The position numbers and the translations under genes are program-made. Source: Streptomyces avermitilis MA-4680 = NBRC 14893 (GTDB taxonomy: Bacteria > Actinomycetota > Actinomycetes > Streptomycetales > Streptomycetaceae). Taken from it: DNA of 64,000 nucleotides. The notes under the pieces were generated by a model. It was given only the letters and a program-made list of their open reading frames with translations, did no database searches and was not told where the DNA came from. Below, piece after piece: positions 8,715-16,547 of this stretch. The stretch is taken from positions 4,340,001-4,404,000 of the forward strand of contig NC_003155.5 of NCBI RefSeq assembly GCF_000009765.2, given 5' to 3'. Every line of letters starts with the position of its first letter. The first letter of the stretch is position 1.

Positions 8715-9512
8715 GTGAGCGCCATGCCGATTGCTCTGCTGCTCACCACAGCCGCCACCGCGGTTGTGGGCGTCGCCGTCCTGCGCACCCTCCAGTCGCT
8801 GCGCCGGCAGATAGCGGCTCTGCACACCGAACTGACCGAGAGCCGCGCCGCGAGCGCGCGCGGTCTCGTGCCCGCCGCCCGCTCCACCGCCGACGCGGAG
8901 GAGATACGTGCCGCCGTGGCCGAGGCGCTCGCCGAGGAGCGGGAGCGCGAGCTGGCCGAGGCACGGGCGTTCTGGGCCGCCCAGGAGGCGCGTGACATCT
9001 CCGACGCGCCGTCCCTGCTGGGCCTGCCCGACAGTGATCTGTTCCTGCCGCGCCAGTCGGACTTCATGGGCCTGGAGCACGACAGCCTCGAGCCGGTGGC
9101 CGAGCCGGGTCTGGAGGCCGACGAGCTCTCCGGGGAGTCGCCCGAGCTGGCCGCGGCCCGCCGCCGCCACCCCTCGCACCCGGACTTCGTGCCGGTCCAG
9201 TCACCCGTCGTGGGCGACCACGAGCGCACGGTGACCTGCCTGGAAGAGCTCGCCGAGTCGCGTACCGAACTGGCCGACATCCGCCCCGGCCCGCTGGGCA
9301 CCCTCGACGTCTACGTCTTCGCGGACGGTACGACCCTGTGCATGACCCCGGGCCACCGGGACACCGCCGAGCGGCTGTCCGCGGCCCTGCGCGCCGGCGA
9401 CACTCCGGTACTGCTCGGCGGCTCGGGCATCTCGGGGGCGTACGCGCTGACGTTCGCCTGCGGCGAGGAGACCGTGTACGTCCTGGCGGACCGCGTCATC
9501 GCGTCGCTGTAA
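8715..9512 (+). CDS. Conserved membrane-anchored protein of unknown function
   Basis: This 265-aa protein has one N-terminal membrane helix (about residues 4-24), then a Glu/Arg/Ala-rich coiled-coil stretch (about 27-100) and an acidic linker. A compact C-terminal domain (about 190-265) contains LDVYVFADGTTLCM and a Gly-rich GGSGISGAYALTF loop. I do not recognise the C-terminal domain. GTG 8715 follows GGGAGT; an in-frame ATG lies at 8724. It is followed by a convergent small gene. Topology suggests a short extracytoplasmic start and a cytoplasmic body. Confidence 0.8.
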   Translation: MSAMPIALLLTTAATAVVGVAVLRTLQSLRRQIAALHTELTESRAASARGLVPAARSTADAEEIRAAVAEALAEERERELAEARAFWAAQEARDISDAPSLLGLPDSDLFLPRQSDFMGLEHDSLEPVAEPGLEADELSGESPELAAARRRHPSHPDFVPVQSPVVGDHERTVTCLEELAESRTELADIRPGPLGTLDVYVFADGTTLCMTPGHRDTAERLSAALRAGDTPVLLGGSGISGAYALTFACGEETVYVLADRVIASL

Positions 9513-9554
9513 CCGCCGCCGGAGAGCGGCCTGCGCACCGCGTCGGGAGTCGGA

Positions 9555-9866
9555 TCAGACCCCGGCGCGTTTCTGTGCCTCGACCACGAGGGTCACCGCC
9601 TCCGCGAGTTCCTCCTCGTTACTCAGTACGAGTGCCAGATCTCGTCCGGCGACGGTGATCTGGTCCGCGGCCGCGAACATGCCCGCGTCGGGCATCTCAC
9701 GGGGCTCGGCGGCGGGGTCCTCCAGCCGCTGGGCGCGCAGCGCCAACTCCCTGGCCAGCCCCAGTGCTTCGGCCGCAGCACTTCGCTGGAGCCGGCTCTG
9801 CGGAGCGGCCCGCAGCAGGTCGGCGAAATGATCCACGGCACGGGTCAGAGGCGTCGTATCAACCAC
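9555..9866 (-). CDS. Small conserved helical protein, function unknown
   Basis: This 103-aa, mostly helical, Ala/Leu/Glu-rich protein starts MVDTTPLTRAVDHFADLLRA and shows no membrane segment or catalytic motif. GTG at 9866 is the start that fits the frame and lies in a divergent promoter region with the DUF4287 gene. Codon usage is typical of its neighbours, which supports a real gene. I cannot assign a function. Confidence 0.7.
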   Translation of the reverse strand: MVDTTPLTRAVDHFADLLRAAPQSRLQRSAAAEALGLARELALRAQRLEDPAAEPREMPDAGMFAAADQITVAGRDLALVLSNEEELAEAVTLVVEAQKRAGV

Positions 9867-9970
9867 GCCGCGAGACTACGCGCCGCAGCGGGACTGTTGC
9901 CAACACGCGAACGCTCAGGCACGGTGACCTGAAGGACCGGCTTACATCCCCTTGCGTCCCGGAGGCGCCG

Positions 9971-10201
9971 ATGTCCCAAGTCTTCTCCGCGGAGACCCAT
10001 CGCAACCTGCTCGCCCGCATCCCCCATTGCACCGGTCGTGAAGTGTCCGACTGGCTGCGCACCGTCGACGAAGGCCCCGCTCTCTTCCGTTTCGAGGAAA
10101 AGGTCAGCTGGCTTCGCGCCGAGCACAACCTCGCGTACGGCCACGCCAAGGCGATCATTCACGAGTACGACCTGAGGAGGGCCGCGCGCAAACTGCTCTG
10201 A
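9971..10201 (+). CDS. DUF4287 domain protein
   Basis: This 76-aa protein matches the DUF4287 pattern: an N-terminal RNLLARIPHCTGREVSDWL segment and a C-terminal LRAEHNLAYGHAKAIIHEY segment, with the paired Gly-His typical of the family. It starts at ATG 9971, preceded by GGAGG. The family occurs alone or fused to other domains, and its molecular role is unknown to me. The gene ends at a strong bidirectional hairpin shared with the convergent Bax-inhibitor-like gene. Confidence 0.8.
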   Translation: MSQVFSAETHRNLLARIPHCTGREVSDWLRTVDEGPALFRFEEKVSWLRAEHNLAYGHAKAIIHEYDLRRAARKLL

Positions 10202-10247
10202 GCGCGCACCGCCGAACGAACCGGCATCCGAGCACCCGCAGCACGAC

Positions 10248-10281
10248 GAAGGGCCCGCGAACCGGAGTTCGCGGGCCCTTC
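10248..10281. terminator. Bidirectional hairpin terminator
   Basis: Perfect 15-bp arms (GAAGGGCCCGCGAAC and its complement) surround a CGGA loop between two convergent genes. The stem ends in GAA/TTC, so both strands have a short A/T edge. It probably terminates both genes. Confidence 0.8.
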
Positions 10282-10299
10282 ACTGCCGGGGCGGCGGCG

Positions 10300-11181
10300 C
10301 TAGTCGTTACTGCTGAAGATGGCGACCAGCCGCAGCATCTCGACGTAGATCCACACCAGGGTCATGGTCAGGCCGAACGCGGCCAGCCAGGCCTCCTCGC
10401 GCGGCGCGCCGTACGCGATGCCGTCCTCGATCTGCTTGAAGTCGAGGGTGAGGAAGAACGCGCCGAGCAGGATCGCGATGATGCCGACGACCGCGCCCAG
10501 CGGGCCCATGCTGCGCAGTCCGCCGTCGGGGGCGACCCCGAAGACGACCAGCAGCAGGTTGACCGCCATGACCAGGATGAAGGCGATGGCGATGGCCATG
10601 CCGATGCGCGCGTACCGCGCGGTCACGCGGATCCAGCCCGCCTTGTAGACGAGCAGGGTCGCGCCGGCGACCGCCATGGTGCCGAGCACCGCCTGGAAGG
10701 GCGCGCCCGACCACTGGCTGTTGAACATCTCGCTGATGACCCCGAGGAAGACTCCCTCGAAGGCGGCGTAGGCGAGGATCAGCGCGGGCGAGGCCGTGCG
10801 CTTGAAGGACTGCACCATCGCCAGGACGAACGCGATGAGCGCGGCGCCGATCGCCAGCGCGTAGCTGGTGCTCGTCACCGGCAGCACGGCCCAGGCGAGG
10901 ATCGCGCCGACCGCGACCGTGCCGAGCGTCATCGCCGAGCGCATGACGACGTCGTCCATCGTCATCCGGCCGGTGGAGACCGGAGCCTGCGGCGGAGCGC
11001 CGTACTGCTGGCCCTGCTGGGCGTACGGGTTCTGCGCGTAGGGGTTGCCGCCCTGCTGGGCGTACGGGTTGGCCTGCGTGCCGACAGCGGGTCCCCCGGC
11101 CGGCGGCGCGGTGTTGAAGCCCGCGTAGCCGTTGTCGCGGCTGAACCCCCGACGCGAGAAGACCGGGTTACTGCTCCTCAT
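10300..11181 (-). CDS. Bax inhibitor-1/YccA family membrane protein
   Basis: This 293-aa polytopic protein has seven hydrophobic helices between about residues 78 and 290. The family includes BI-1/TMBIM proteins that act as membrane calcium-leak channels or protease regulators in other organisms; no bacterial role is certain. The conserved acidic/aromatic end EMLRLVAIF is present. The first 70 residues are a cytoplasmic Pro/Gln/Tyr-rich tail with three NPYAQ repeats, like other actinobacterial members. ATG at 11181 has GGAGGAG upstream. It ends at the bidirectional hairpin. Confidence 0.9.
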   Translation of the reverse strand: MRSSNPVFSRRGFSRDNGYAGFNTAPPAGGPAVGTQANPYAQQGGNPYAQNPYAQQGQQYGAPPQAPVSTGRMTMDDVVMRSAMTLGTVAVGAILAWAVLPVTSTSYALAIGAALIAFVLAMVQSFKRTASPALILAYAAFEGVFLGVISEMFNSQWSGAPFQAVLGTMAVAGATLLVYKAGWIRVTARYARIGMAIAIAFILVMAVNLLLVVFGVAPDGGLRSMGPLGAVVGIIAILLGAFFLTLDFKQIEDGIAYGAPREEAWLAAFGLTMTLVWIYVEMLRLVAIFSSND

Positions 11182-11217
11182 TTCACTCCTCCATGGCCAC
11201 CTGGCGTGGCCTTGGCC

Positions 11218-12609
11218 TCAAGAGTAATAGGTAGGCAAAGGATTGACCCTACTGCTTAAGAAGGATCTTTCCCCTGTGCTGCCACGGTACGCGTGTGTCC
11301 CATGCCCGGCGAGCACTGGTACGAAGCCGTAACAGGGCGCTCGACCGGTAGTGGTCCGGTGCCCGTTCGGCGCCCGGTCAGTCATCCGCCGACGACCGGC
11401 CGGCGACCGGCCGGCGGCCGAGCGCCCGTTCGGGTCACTCCAGGGGGAACCGGTGTACCCCTCCGCGAGGTCGGCCTCGGCGGCGCGGGAGGACGTGATC
11501 CGCTCCAGGCGGGCCAGCTGGACGCGCTCCTCGAACGGCGTGGCGGCCGGCGGGCGGTGCAGCAGGGTCGTCATGTCGTACGAGAACCGCTCGGCCTGCC
11601 AGACGCGGCGCAGACAGGTCGCGGAGTACGCGTCGAGGCGCTCGCCCGATCCCGTCTCCTTCAGGTGCGTCAGCGCCCGCGCGAAGGTCACGACGTCCCC
11701 GACGGCGAGGTTGAGGCCCTTGGCCCCGGTCGGCGGCACGATGTGCGCCGCGTCCCCGGCGAGGAAGAGCCGGCCGTGCCGCATGGGCTCGTGGACGTAG
11801 CCGCGCATGGGGGTGACGGACTTCTGGGTGATCGGCCCGCGCTCCAGCCGCCAGGCGTCGTCCGTCTCGAAGCGCCGCTCCAGCTCCGCCCAGATCTCGT
11901 CGTCCGCCCAGGCCTCGGCGTCCGTGCCCTCGGGCACCTGGAGGTAGAGCCGGGAGACGGCCGGCGAGCGCATGCTGAGCAGGGCGAAGCCGCGTTCGTG
12001 GCGGGCGTAGACGAGTTCGTCGTGGGAGGGGGCGACATCGGCGAGGACGCCGAGCCAGCCGAAGGGATACGTACGTTCGAAGACGCGCGACACCTCGGCG
12101 GGCACGGCCTGCCGGGCGACGCCCCGGAATCCGTCGCAGCCCACGACGTAGTCGCACTCCAGGACGTCCTCGCGCCCCTCGTGGGTGAACGGCACGCGCG
12201 GCCGCTCCGTCCCTGCCCCCTCCACGGCGAGCGCCTCGGCGCCGAAGAGCAGCGGTCCGCCCTCCTCGAGCTGGAGCGCGATGAGGTCCTTGCACACCTC
12301 GGTCTGCGCGTACACCATCACGGCGCGGCCGCCGGCGAGCGCGGGGAAGTCGACGCGGTGCCGCCTCCGGTCGAACCGCAGCTCGATCCCGTCGTGCCGC
12401 AGCCCTTCCCGGTCCATCCGCTCCCCGGCCCCGGCGGCCCGCAGCACGTCGACGGTCCCCTGCTCGAGGATCCCGGCGCGCTGGCGCCGCTCCACGTACG
12501 CCCGGTCCCGGCTCTCCAGAACCACCGAGTCGATCCCGGCGTTGCGCAGCAGCCGGGCCAGCAGCAGTCCGGCCGGTCCGGCCCCGATGATCCCGACGGT
12601 GGTACGCAT
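11218..12609 (-). CDS. pobA: 4-hydroxybenzoate 3-monooxygenase with C-terminal run-on
   Basis: This FAD- and NADPH-dependent aromatic hydroxylase converts 4-hydroxybenzoate to protocatechuate, feeding the beta-ketoadipate pathway. The dinucleotide motif GIIGAGPAG opens the protein, a DG motif lies in VGCDGFRGVARQ, and the second FAD motif is RLFLAGDAAHIVPPTGAKGLN. The family is usually about 390-400 aa, but this frame runs to 463. After GYTGSP the last 65 residues are low-complexity and contain a rare TTA leucine codon. A one-base shift at about 11435 would give the stop PLE*, so a recent indel or sequencing error is likely. ATG 12609 has AAGGGG upstream; ATG 12663, inside the palindrome, is an alternative. 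Confidence 0.88.
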   Translation of the reverse strand: MRTTVGIIGAGPAGLLLARLLRNAGIDSVVLESRDRAYVERRQRAGILEQGTVDVLRAAGAGERMDREGLRHDGIELRFDRRRHRVDFPALAGGRAVMVYAQTEVCKDLIALQLEEGGPLLFGAEALAVEGAGTERPRVPFTHEGREDVLECDYVVGCDGFRGVARQAVPAEVSRVFERTYPFGWLGVLADVAPSHDELVYARHERGFALLSMRSPAVSRLYLQVPEGTDAEAWADDEIWAELERRFETDDAWRLERGPITQKSVTPMRGYVHEPMRHGRLFLAGDAAHIVPPTGAKGLNLAVGDVVTFARALTHLKETGSGERLDAYSATCLRRVWQAERFSYDMTTLLHRPPAATPFEERVQLARLERITSSRAAEADLAEGYTGSPWSDPNGRSAAGRSPAGRRRMTDRAPNGHRTTTGRAPCYGFVPVLAGHGTHAYRGSTGERSFLSSRVNPLPTYYS

Positions 12610-12660
12610 CGGCACGCCCCTTCGCGTTCGCCCGGCCCCGTGGTCGAGTGACGGAGTTCG

Positions 12661-12684
12661 CATGGTGAACTTTCCTTCACCATG
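12661..12684. promoter_or_regulatory. Perfect palindromic operator upstream of pobA
   Basis: CATGGTGAA and TTCACCATG form perfect 9-bp arms around a 6-base CTTTCC spacer, about 50 bases before the pobA start. The size and symmetry fit an operator for an IclR- or MarR-type regulator. In other bacteria PobR (IclR or AraC type) controls pobA; no such regulator gene is in the window. Confidence 0.6.
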
Positions 12685-12755
12685 CTGGGTGAGTTTCCGA
12701 CCGGAGGGGCGAGCTGTCAATGCCCGGAACGGCCTGCGGGCCCGGCGCCGTTGTG

Positions 12756-13637
12756 TCATCCGTAGGTCAGGCTCAGCGCCAGGTAGCAGGCGAAGGTGGA
12801 CAGGACGTAGTACGCCGGGGACGCCGCGGGCCAGCGCGGGGTCCGGGTCCGCCAGAACCGCCAGCCGGCCCGGGCCGGCAGCAGCAGGGGCAGCAGGGCC
12901 AGCGGCGTCAGCAAGGCCACCGGACGGGCCTGGGTCATCAGCAGCAGGACCGACAGCACCGGCGCGATCAGCGCCACGGCCACCGTCCCGCCGAGGCCGA
13001 GGGCATCGACATAACTGCGTTCGCCGGGCCGTGTCCGCCGGGTGATCTTCTTGGCGAACTCCATGTGGACGGTGACCAGCACGGTGATCACGATGGCCAG
13101 GACTCCCTCGCGGCCGGGGCCCGAGGACGTGTCGTGGAGGTAGCGGGCGTAGAGGTAGACGTGGAGCAGCAACTGAGCGGGGAAGCTGAACAGGAGGCTC
13201 AGGAACAGCCGGTCTCCCGGTGGCCAGCCCAGAAGGCGGTCGACGGTCAGAAAGAGCCCGCAGTAGCCGAGTTGGGCCGCCAGGACCGCGAGGGCCGTGG
13301 GGCTGCCGGCGTTGAGTGCCAGCACGAGCACCGCGCCGGCCGCGCACAGCACCAGCAGGTCCTTCATCCGCACGGTTCCGGCGGCCAGCGGCCGCTTCGG
13401 GTGGAACGCGCGGTCGTACGCCAGATCGCGGATGTCATCCACGGCGCGCATCAGCAGCAGGGTGACGGTGAGCGTGACGGCGGCTGTGAAGGTGCCGGTT
13501 CCGGGCCGCCAGGGCGGGCTCTGCGGCTGCACGGCCGCGAACAGCCCGGTGACCCCGTACGCCCACAGGAACGCGAACAGCACCGACGGCAGCGGGGGGT
13601 AACTGCCCGCCACGAAGCGGGTCCAGCGTCTCAGCAC
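12756..13637 (-). CDS. UbiA-family membrane prenyltransferase
   Basis: This 293-aa integral-membrane protein has about eight or nine hydrophobic helices. The first Asp-rich motif is intact as DDIRDLAYD (residues 67-75), the DDxxDxxxD pattern that binds Mg and prenyl diphosphate. The second acidic motif is not canonical: the matching loop reads EFAKKITRRTRPGERSYVD, with an E and Arg/Lys cluster in place of DxxxD. GTG at 13637 overlaps the P450 stop and has GGAGG upstream. As last gene of the operon it probably adds an isoprenoid chain to the pathway product. Lipid-linked substrates are possible; there is no prenyl diphosphate synthase in the window. Confidence 0.85.
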   Translation of the reverse strand: MLRRWTRFVAGSYPPLPSVLFAFLWAYGVTGLFAAVQPQSPPWRPGTGTFTAAVTLTVTLLLMRAVDDIRDLAYDRAFHPKRPLAAGTVRMKDLLVLCAAGAVLVLALNAGSPTALAVLAAQLGYCGLFLTVDRLLGWPPGDRLFLSLLFSFPAQLLLHVYLYARYLHDTSSGPGREGVLAIVITVLVTVHMEFAKKITRRTRPGERSYVDALGLGGTVAVALIAPVLSVLLLMTQARPVALLTPLALLPLLLPARAGWRFWRTRTPRWPAASPAYYVLSTFACYLALSLTYG

Positions 13638-15043
13638 CGTCCGTCCTCCTTCGTGTGCCAGCGCACCGGCAGTTCCCACACGCCGCGCATGAACATCTGG
13701 TCGCGCCAGCGGAGTTCCGCCGGTTCGACCGCCAGTTCCAGGTGGTCCAGGCGCTCCAGGACCGCGGTCAGACCCTCCTGGAGCTCCACCCGGGCGTGTG
13801 CGGCACCCAGGCACATGTGCCGGCCGTGGCCGAAGCCGATGTGCGGGTTGGGCGCGCGGTCCGGGCGGAACTCGTCCGCGTCGGGGAAGACACCGGGGTC
13901 GCGGTTGGCCGCGTCGGTGAGCGGGATGACGACCTGGCCCGCGGGCAGGACCCGGCCCGCGAGTTCGACGTCCTCGAGTGCCACGTGCGGCTGGCCGCCG
14001 GTACCGGCGAACCACACCCACCGCAGCAGTTCCTCCACGACGGCCGGCACCGCGGACGCGTCGCGCCTGAGCCGGTCGGCGAGGCCGGGTGTGCCCAGTA
14101 CCTGGAGGACGCACATCGCGAGATGGGAGGCGGTGGTCTCGCCGCCCGCCATCATCAGGCCGAAGCCGAAGACGACGATCTCCTCGTCGCTGAGCCGGGT
14201 CTCCCGCGGCGCGGACAGCAGCGACGTCAGCAGGTCGTCCCCGGGGCACCCGGCCGCGATCGCCTCGCGGCGCGCGGCCAGTTGTCCGAAGAAGTAGCCG
14301 TACATGACCTCGTGGGCGCGGGCTGCCTCGTCGGCGGAGAAGCGTCCGGCGGACATCATCACCGTCACCGACGGCAGCAGTCGGTCCAGATCGGCCACCG
14401 GCACGCCGAGCATCTCGCAGATCACCCGGTACGGGAACGGAGTGGTGAACTCGGCGATCAGGTCGACCGGCCGGCCGGTGTCCGCGGCCTGAAGGGAGTC
14501 GAGCAGTTCCGCGGCGATCCGCGCGATGCGGGGCCGGTCCTCCTCGGCTCTGCGGTGCGTGAAGCGGGACTGGACCCGGCTGCGACGCCGGGTGTGCGTG
14601 GGCGCGTCGCTGGTGACCAGCGCGAGCGCACCGGACCTGCGGGCGAACAGGGTGCCGTTGGCCCACGCCTCCCGGCTGAAACGGTCGTCGGACAGCACGG
14701 TCCTGACGTCGGCGTACCGGGTCACCAGCAGGGCCTCGCGGCCGTTCGCCAGCCCTACCGGCACCAACGGCTCGCCCCGGTAGCGGTCCAGGAGCACGGG
14801 GTCCAGGGGGATGCCGGACAGGCCGGGGAAGGGAAAGCGGGGCAGGTCCGCCGTGCTGGGGGCGTGCGGGTCCGCCGCGTGGGGGGCGGACCGGTCCGCC
14901 GTACGGGGGGCGGGGGCGGCCGGTGCGTCGGGCGGACCGGGGGCCGGAGCACCGGCTGCCGTGCCCGGGTCGGCCGGCAGCGGCAGAACGTCCGTCCCGC
15001 CGCCGGCGCCCGAGAACGGGCACCGTGCGCTCGCGCCGCTCAT
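13631..15043 (-). CDS. Cytochrome P450 with long Pro/Ala-rich N-terminus
   Basis: This haem-thiolate monooxygenase (470 aa) uses O2 and reduced ferredoxin to oxidise a small molecule. Motifs seen are the I-helix oxygen-binding AGGETTASH, the K-helix EELLR and the haem loop GFGHGRHMCLGA with the Cys ligand. The first 68 residues are Pro/Ala/Asp-rich and start MSGASARCPFSG, which makes the protein about 65 residues longer than usual. ATG 15043 overlaps the preceding stop (ATGA) and the stop overlaps the UbiA start, so translation is coupled. There is no ferredoxin gene beside it. The substrate is presumably a pathway intermediate in this operon. Confidence 0.92.
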   Translation of the reverse strand: MSGASARCPFSGAGGGTDVLPLPADPGTAAGAPAPGPPDAPAAPAPRTADRSAPHAADPHAPSTADLPRFPFPGLSGIPLDPVLLDRYRGEPLVPVGLANGREALLVTRYADVRTVLSDDRFSREAWANGTLFARRSGALALVTSDAPTHTRRRSRVQSRFTHRRAEEDRPRIARIAAELLDSLQAADTGRPVDLIAEFTTPFPYRVICEMLGVPVADLDRLLPSVTVMMSAGRFSADEAARAHEVMYGYFFGQLAARREAIAAGCPGDDLLTSLLSAPRETRLSDEEIVVFGFGLMMAGGETTASHLAMCVLQVLGTPGLADRLRRDASAVPAVVEELLRWVWFAGTGGQPHVALEDVELAGRVLPAGQVVIPLTDAANRDPGVFPDADEFRPDRAPNPHIGFGHGRHMCLGAAHARVELQEGLTAVLERLDHLELAVEPAELRWRDQMFMRGVWELPVRWHTKEDGRC

Positions 15044-15462
15044 CGCAGCCACCCCTCGGCGGGCTCCAGCGCCTGGTCCGGCGCCCCGTGCCAGTACTCG
15101 TGCAAGGACTCGCACCGCCCGTCCGGCGCGAACCGCAGCGCCAGACAGCCCGCCGCGTTGCGGGGCGTACCGGTGGCGGGGTCGTACAGCACGCACCACC
15201 ACTCCACGGCGGCCCGCCGGCCCGACACGAGGGGTTCCCCGAACCACATCTTCGCGTCCTTCTGCCGTGACAGCGTCCCGCGCCAGTGCTCGGCCACGGC
15301 CGCCCGGCCGGTGTGCGGGGCGCCGTAGGGGCCCTGGTGGTAGACGGCGTCGTCGGTGAAGAGGGCGGCTATCGCCTCCGCGTCGCGGGCACGCCACCCC
15401 GCCTCCAGCGAACCGATCCACCGGGCCACGGTCATGGTGCCCTCTGCTTGCGAGACGGTCAC
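15040..15462 (-). CDS. NTF2/SnoaL-like small protein
   Basis: This 140-aa protein has the cone-shaped NTF2-like fold signature: a helical start (WIGSLEAGWRARDAEAIAALF), TDDAVYHQ, then strands with WWCVLYDPATGT and a C-terminal LHEYWHGA. Members act as cyclases, dehydratases, isomerases or binding proteins in natural-product pathways. GTG 15462 overlaps the upstream stop (GTGA) and AAGGAG precedes it; an internal ATG at codon 10 is less likely. It sits between the KAS III-like and P450 genes. Its precise reaction cannot be assigned. Confidence 0.8.
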   Translation of the reverse strand: MTVSQAEGTMTVARWIGSLEAGWRARDAEAIAALFTDDAVYHQGPYGAPHTGRAAVAEHWRGTLSRQKDAKMWFGEPLVSGRRAAVEWWCVLYDPATGTPRNAAGCLALRFAPDGRCESLHEYWHGAPDQALEPAEGWLR

Positions 15463-16544
15463 TTCCACTCCTTGTATGCCGACGGGCTTCCGGTGGCCCA
15501 GGACGGATTGCCGGTGATCTCCACGACCGCGCCGAACAGGGAGACCCCGAAGCTGTTGTTGATCATCAGGACCCGGTCGCCCTCGACGACCTGGCGGGTC
15601 TCGACGAGATGGTGCAGCGCGGCGAGTTGGTCGCTGGTGGTCATGTGGCCGAGGTGTCGGCCGAAGTCGAGTACGCCCCGCGCCGGGTCGATCCCCAGGG
15701 GTTCGAGCACGGCCCGGATGTACTCGGGACCCCCGGAGAGCACGTGGGTGACCCGGGTGATGTCGGACGGGCGCAGCCCCGCGTCCTCGATGGCCCGCAG
15801 CGCGATCTCGGTACGGCCCGCGTCCAGCGACTTCCTGGCGAGCGTGGCGGCCCCCGGGTTGTCGTGGGCGTAGTCGAGCACCCGGGCGACCAGGTCGATG
15901 CGGCCGGTGCGGGTCCGGTTCGGCGGGAACAGGGGGCCGCGGGGCCGGTTCATCTCCTCCAGCTCCGGCAGCGACGCCGAGACGATCGACCTGACCCGGG
16001 CGAAGCCTCCGCGGCTGGACAGGACGACCGCGGTGGCCGCGTCGCCGAGGATGGACGGCCGCTTCATGCGCGCGCCCGCCTGGTAGCGCCAGCGGTCGAC
16101 GCGTTCGGTGCCGAAGTTCTCGGCGGCGGTCACGAGCGCCGCCGCTCTCGCCGGATCGGCGCTGAGGTAGCCGTGGGCCAGTTCCAGGGCGCCCAGGGCC
16201 GCGTTGCAGCCCTGCCGGACCTCCATGGCGGGCACCTGGGTGCCCACCGCGTGCCGCAGCACGTACTGGTGCGGCGTCCACAGCTCGGGGCCCTGCTCGT
16301 GCAGCGAGGCGTGCAGCACCAGCGCGATGTCGGCGGCCGGGTGCCCGGAGCGCTCCAGCGCGGTGCGGGCGGCCTTCACCGCCATCTCGGGCGGGGAGAT
16401 GTTCCCGGCGACGGCGGCGCCGGTCCAGCCGCCGTTCCTGTGTTCCGCCGCCTCGTACCGGCCCTCGGCGACGGCGCGCTCGGCGGGATAGGGCCTGGGC
16501 AGGTAGCAGCCGAGGCCGGCGATGTGCAGGTTGTCCACGCGCAC
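15459..16544 (-). CDS. KAS III-like ketoacyl synthase/acyltransferase with altered active site
   Basis: This 361-aa protein has the thiolase fold of FabH-type enzymes, with the nucleophile in VRQGCNAALGALELA (C113). Canonical KAS III has His in HQAN and Asn in GNTS. Here H267 (in THVLSGGPEY) holds the first position, but the second is GHMTTSDQ, with H300 where Asn is expected. KAS III-like acyltransferases in antibiotic pathways also change these residues, so ester/amide-forming acyl transfer or an unusual condensation is possible. GTG 16544 lies three bases after the upstream TAG, with GGGAGG in the preceding gene's end. It probably primes or joins the acyl part of the product. Confidence 0.85.
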   Translation of the reverse strand: MRVDNLHIAGLGCYLPRPYPAERAVAEGRYEAAEHRNGGWTGAAVAGNISPPEMAVKAARTALERSGHPAADIALVLHASLHEQGPELWTPHQYVLRHAVGTQVPAMEVRQGCNAALGALELAHGYLSADPARAAALVTAAENFGTERVDRWRYQAGARMKRPSILGDAATAVVLSSRGGFARVRSIVSASLPELEEMNRPRGPLFPPNRTRTGRIDLVARVLDYAHDNPGAATLARKSLDAGRTEIALRAIEDAGLRPSDITRVTHVLSGGPEYIRAVLEPLGIDPARGVLDFGRHLGHMTTSDQLAALHHLVETRQVVEGDRVLMINNSFGVSLFGAVVEITGNPSWATGSPSAYKEWK

Positions 16545-16547
16545 GGG

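Noticed and set aside
12610..12663. Upstream ATG at 12663 as the true pobA start
   Set aside because: The 18 added residues are not part of the flavin fold, and the ATG lies within the palindrome. ATG 12609 has its own AAGGGG and starts right at the FAD motif. It is kept as an alternative.
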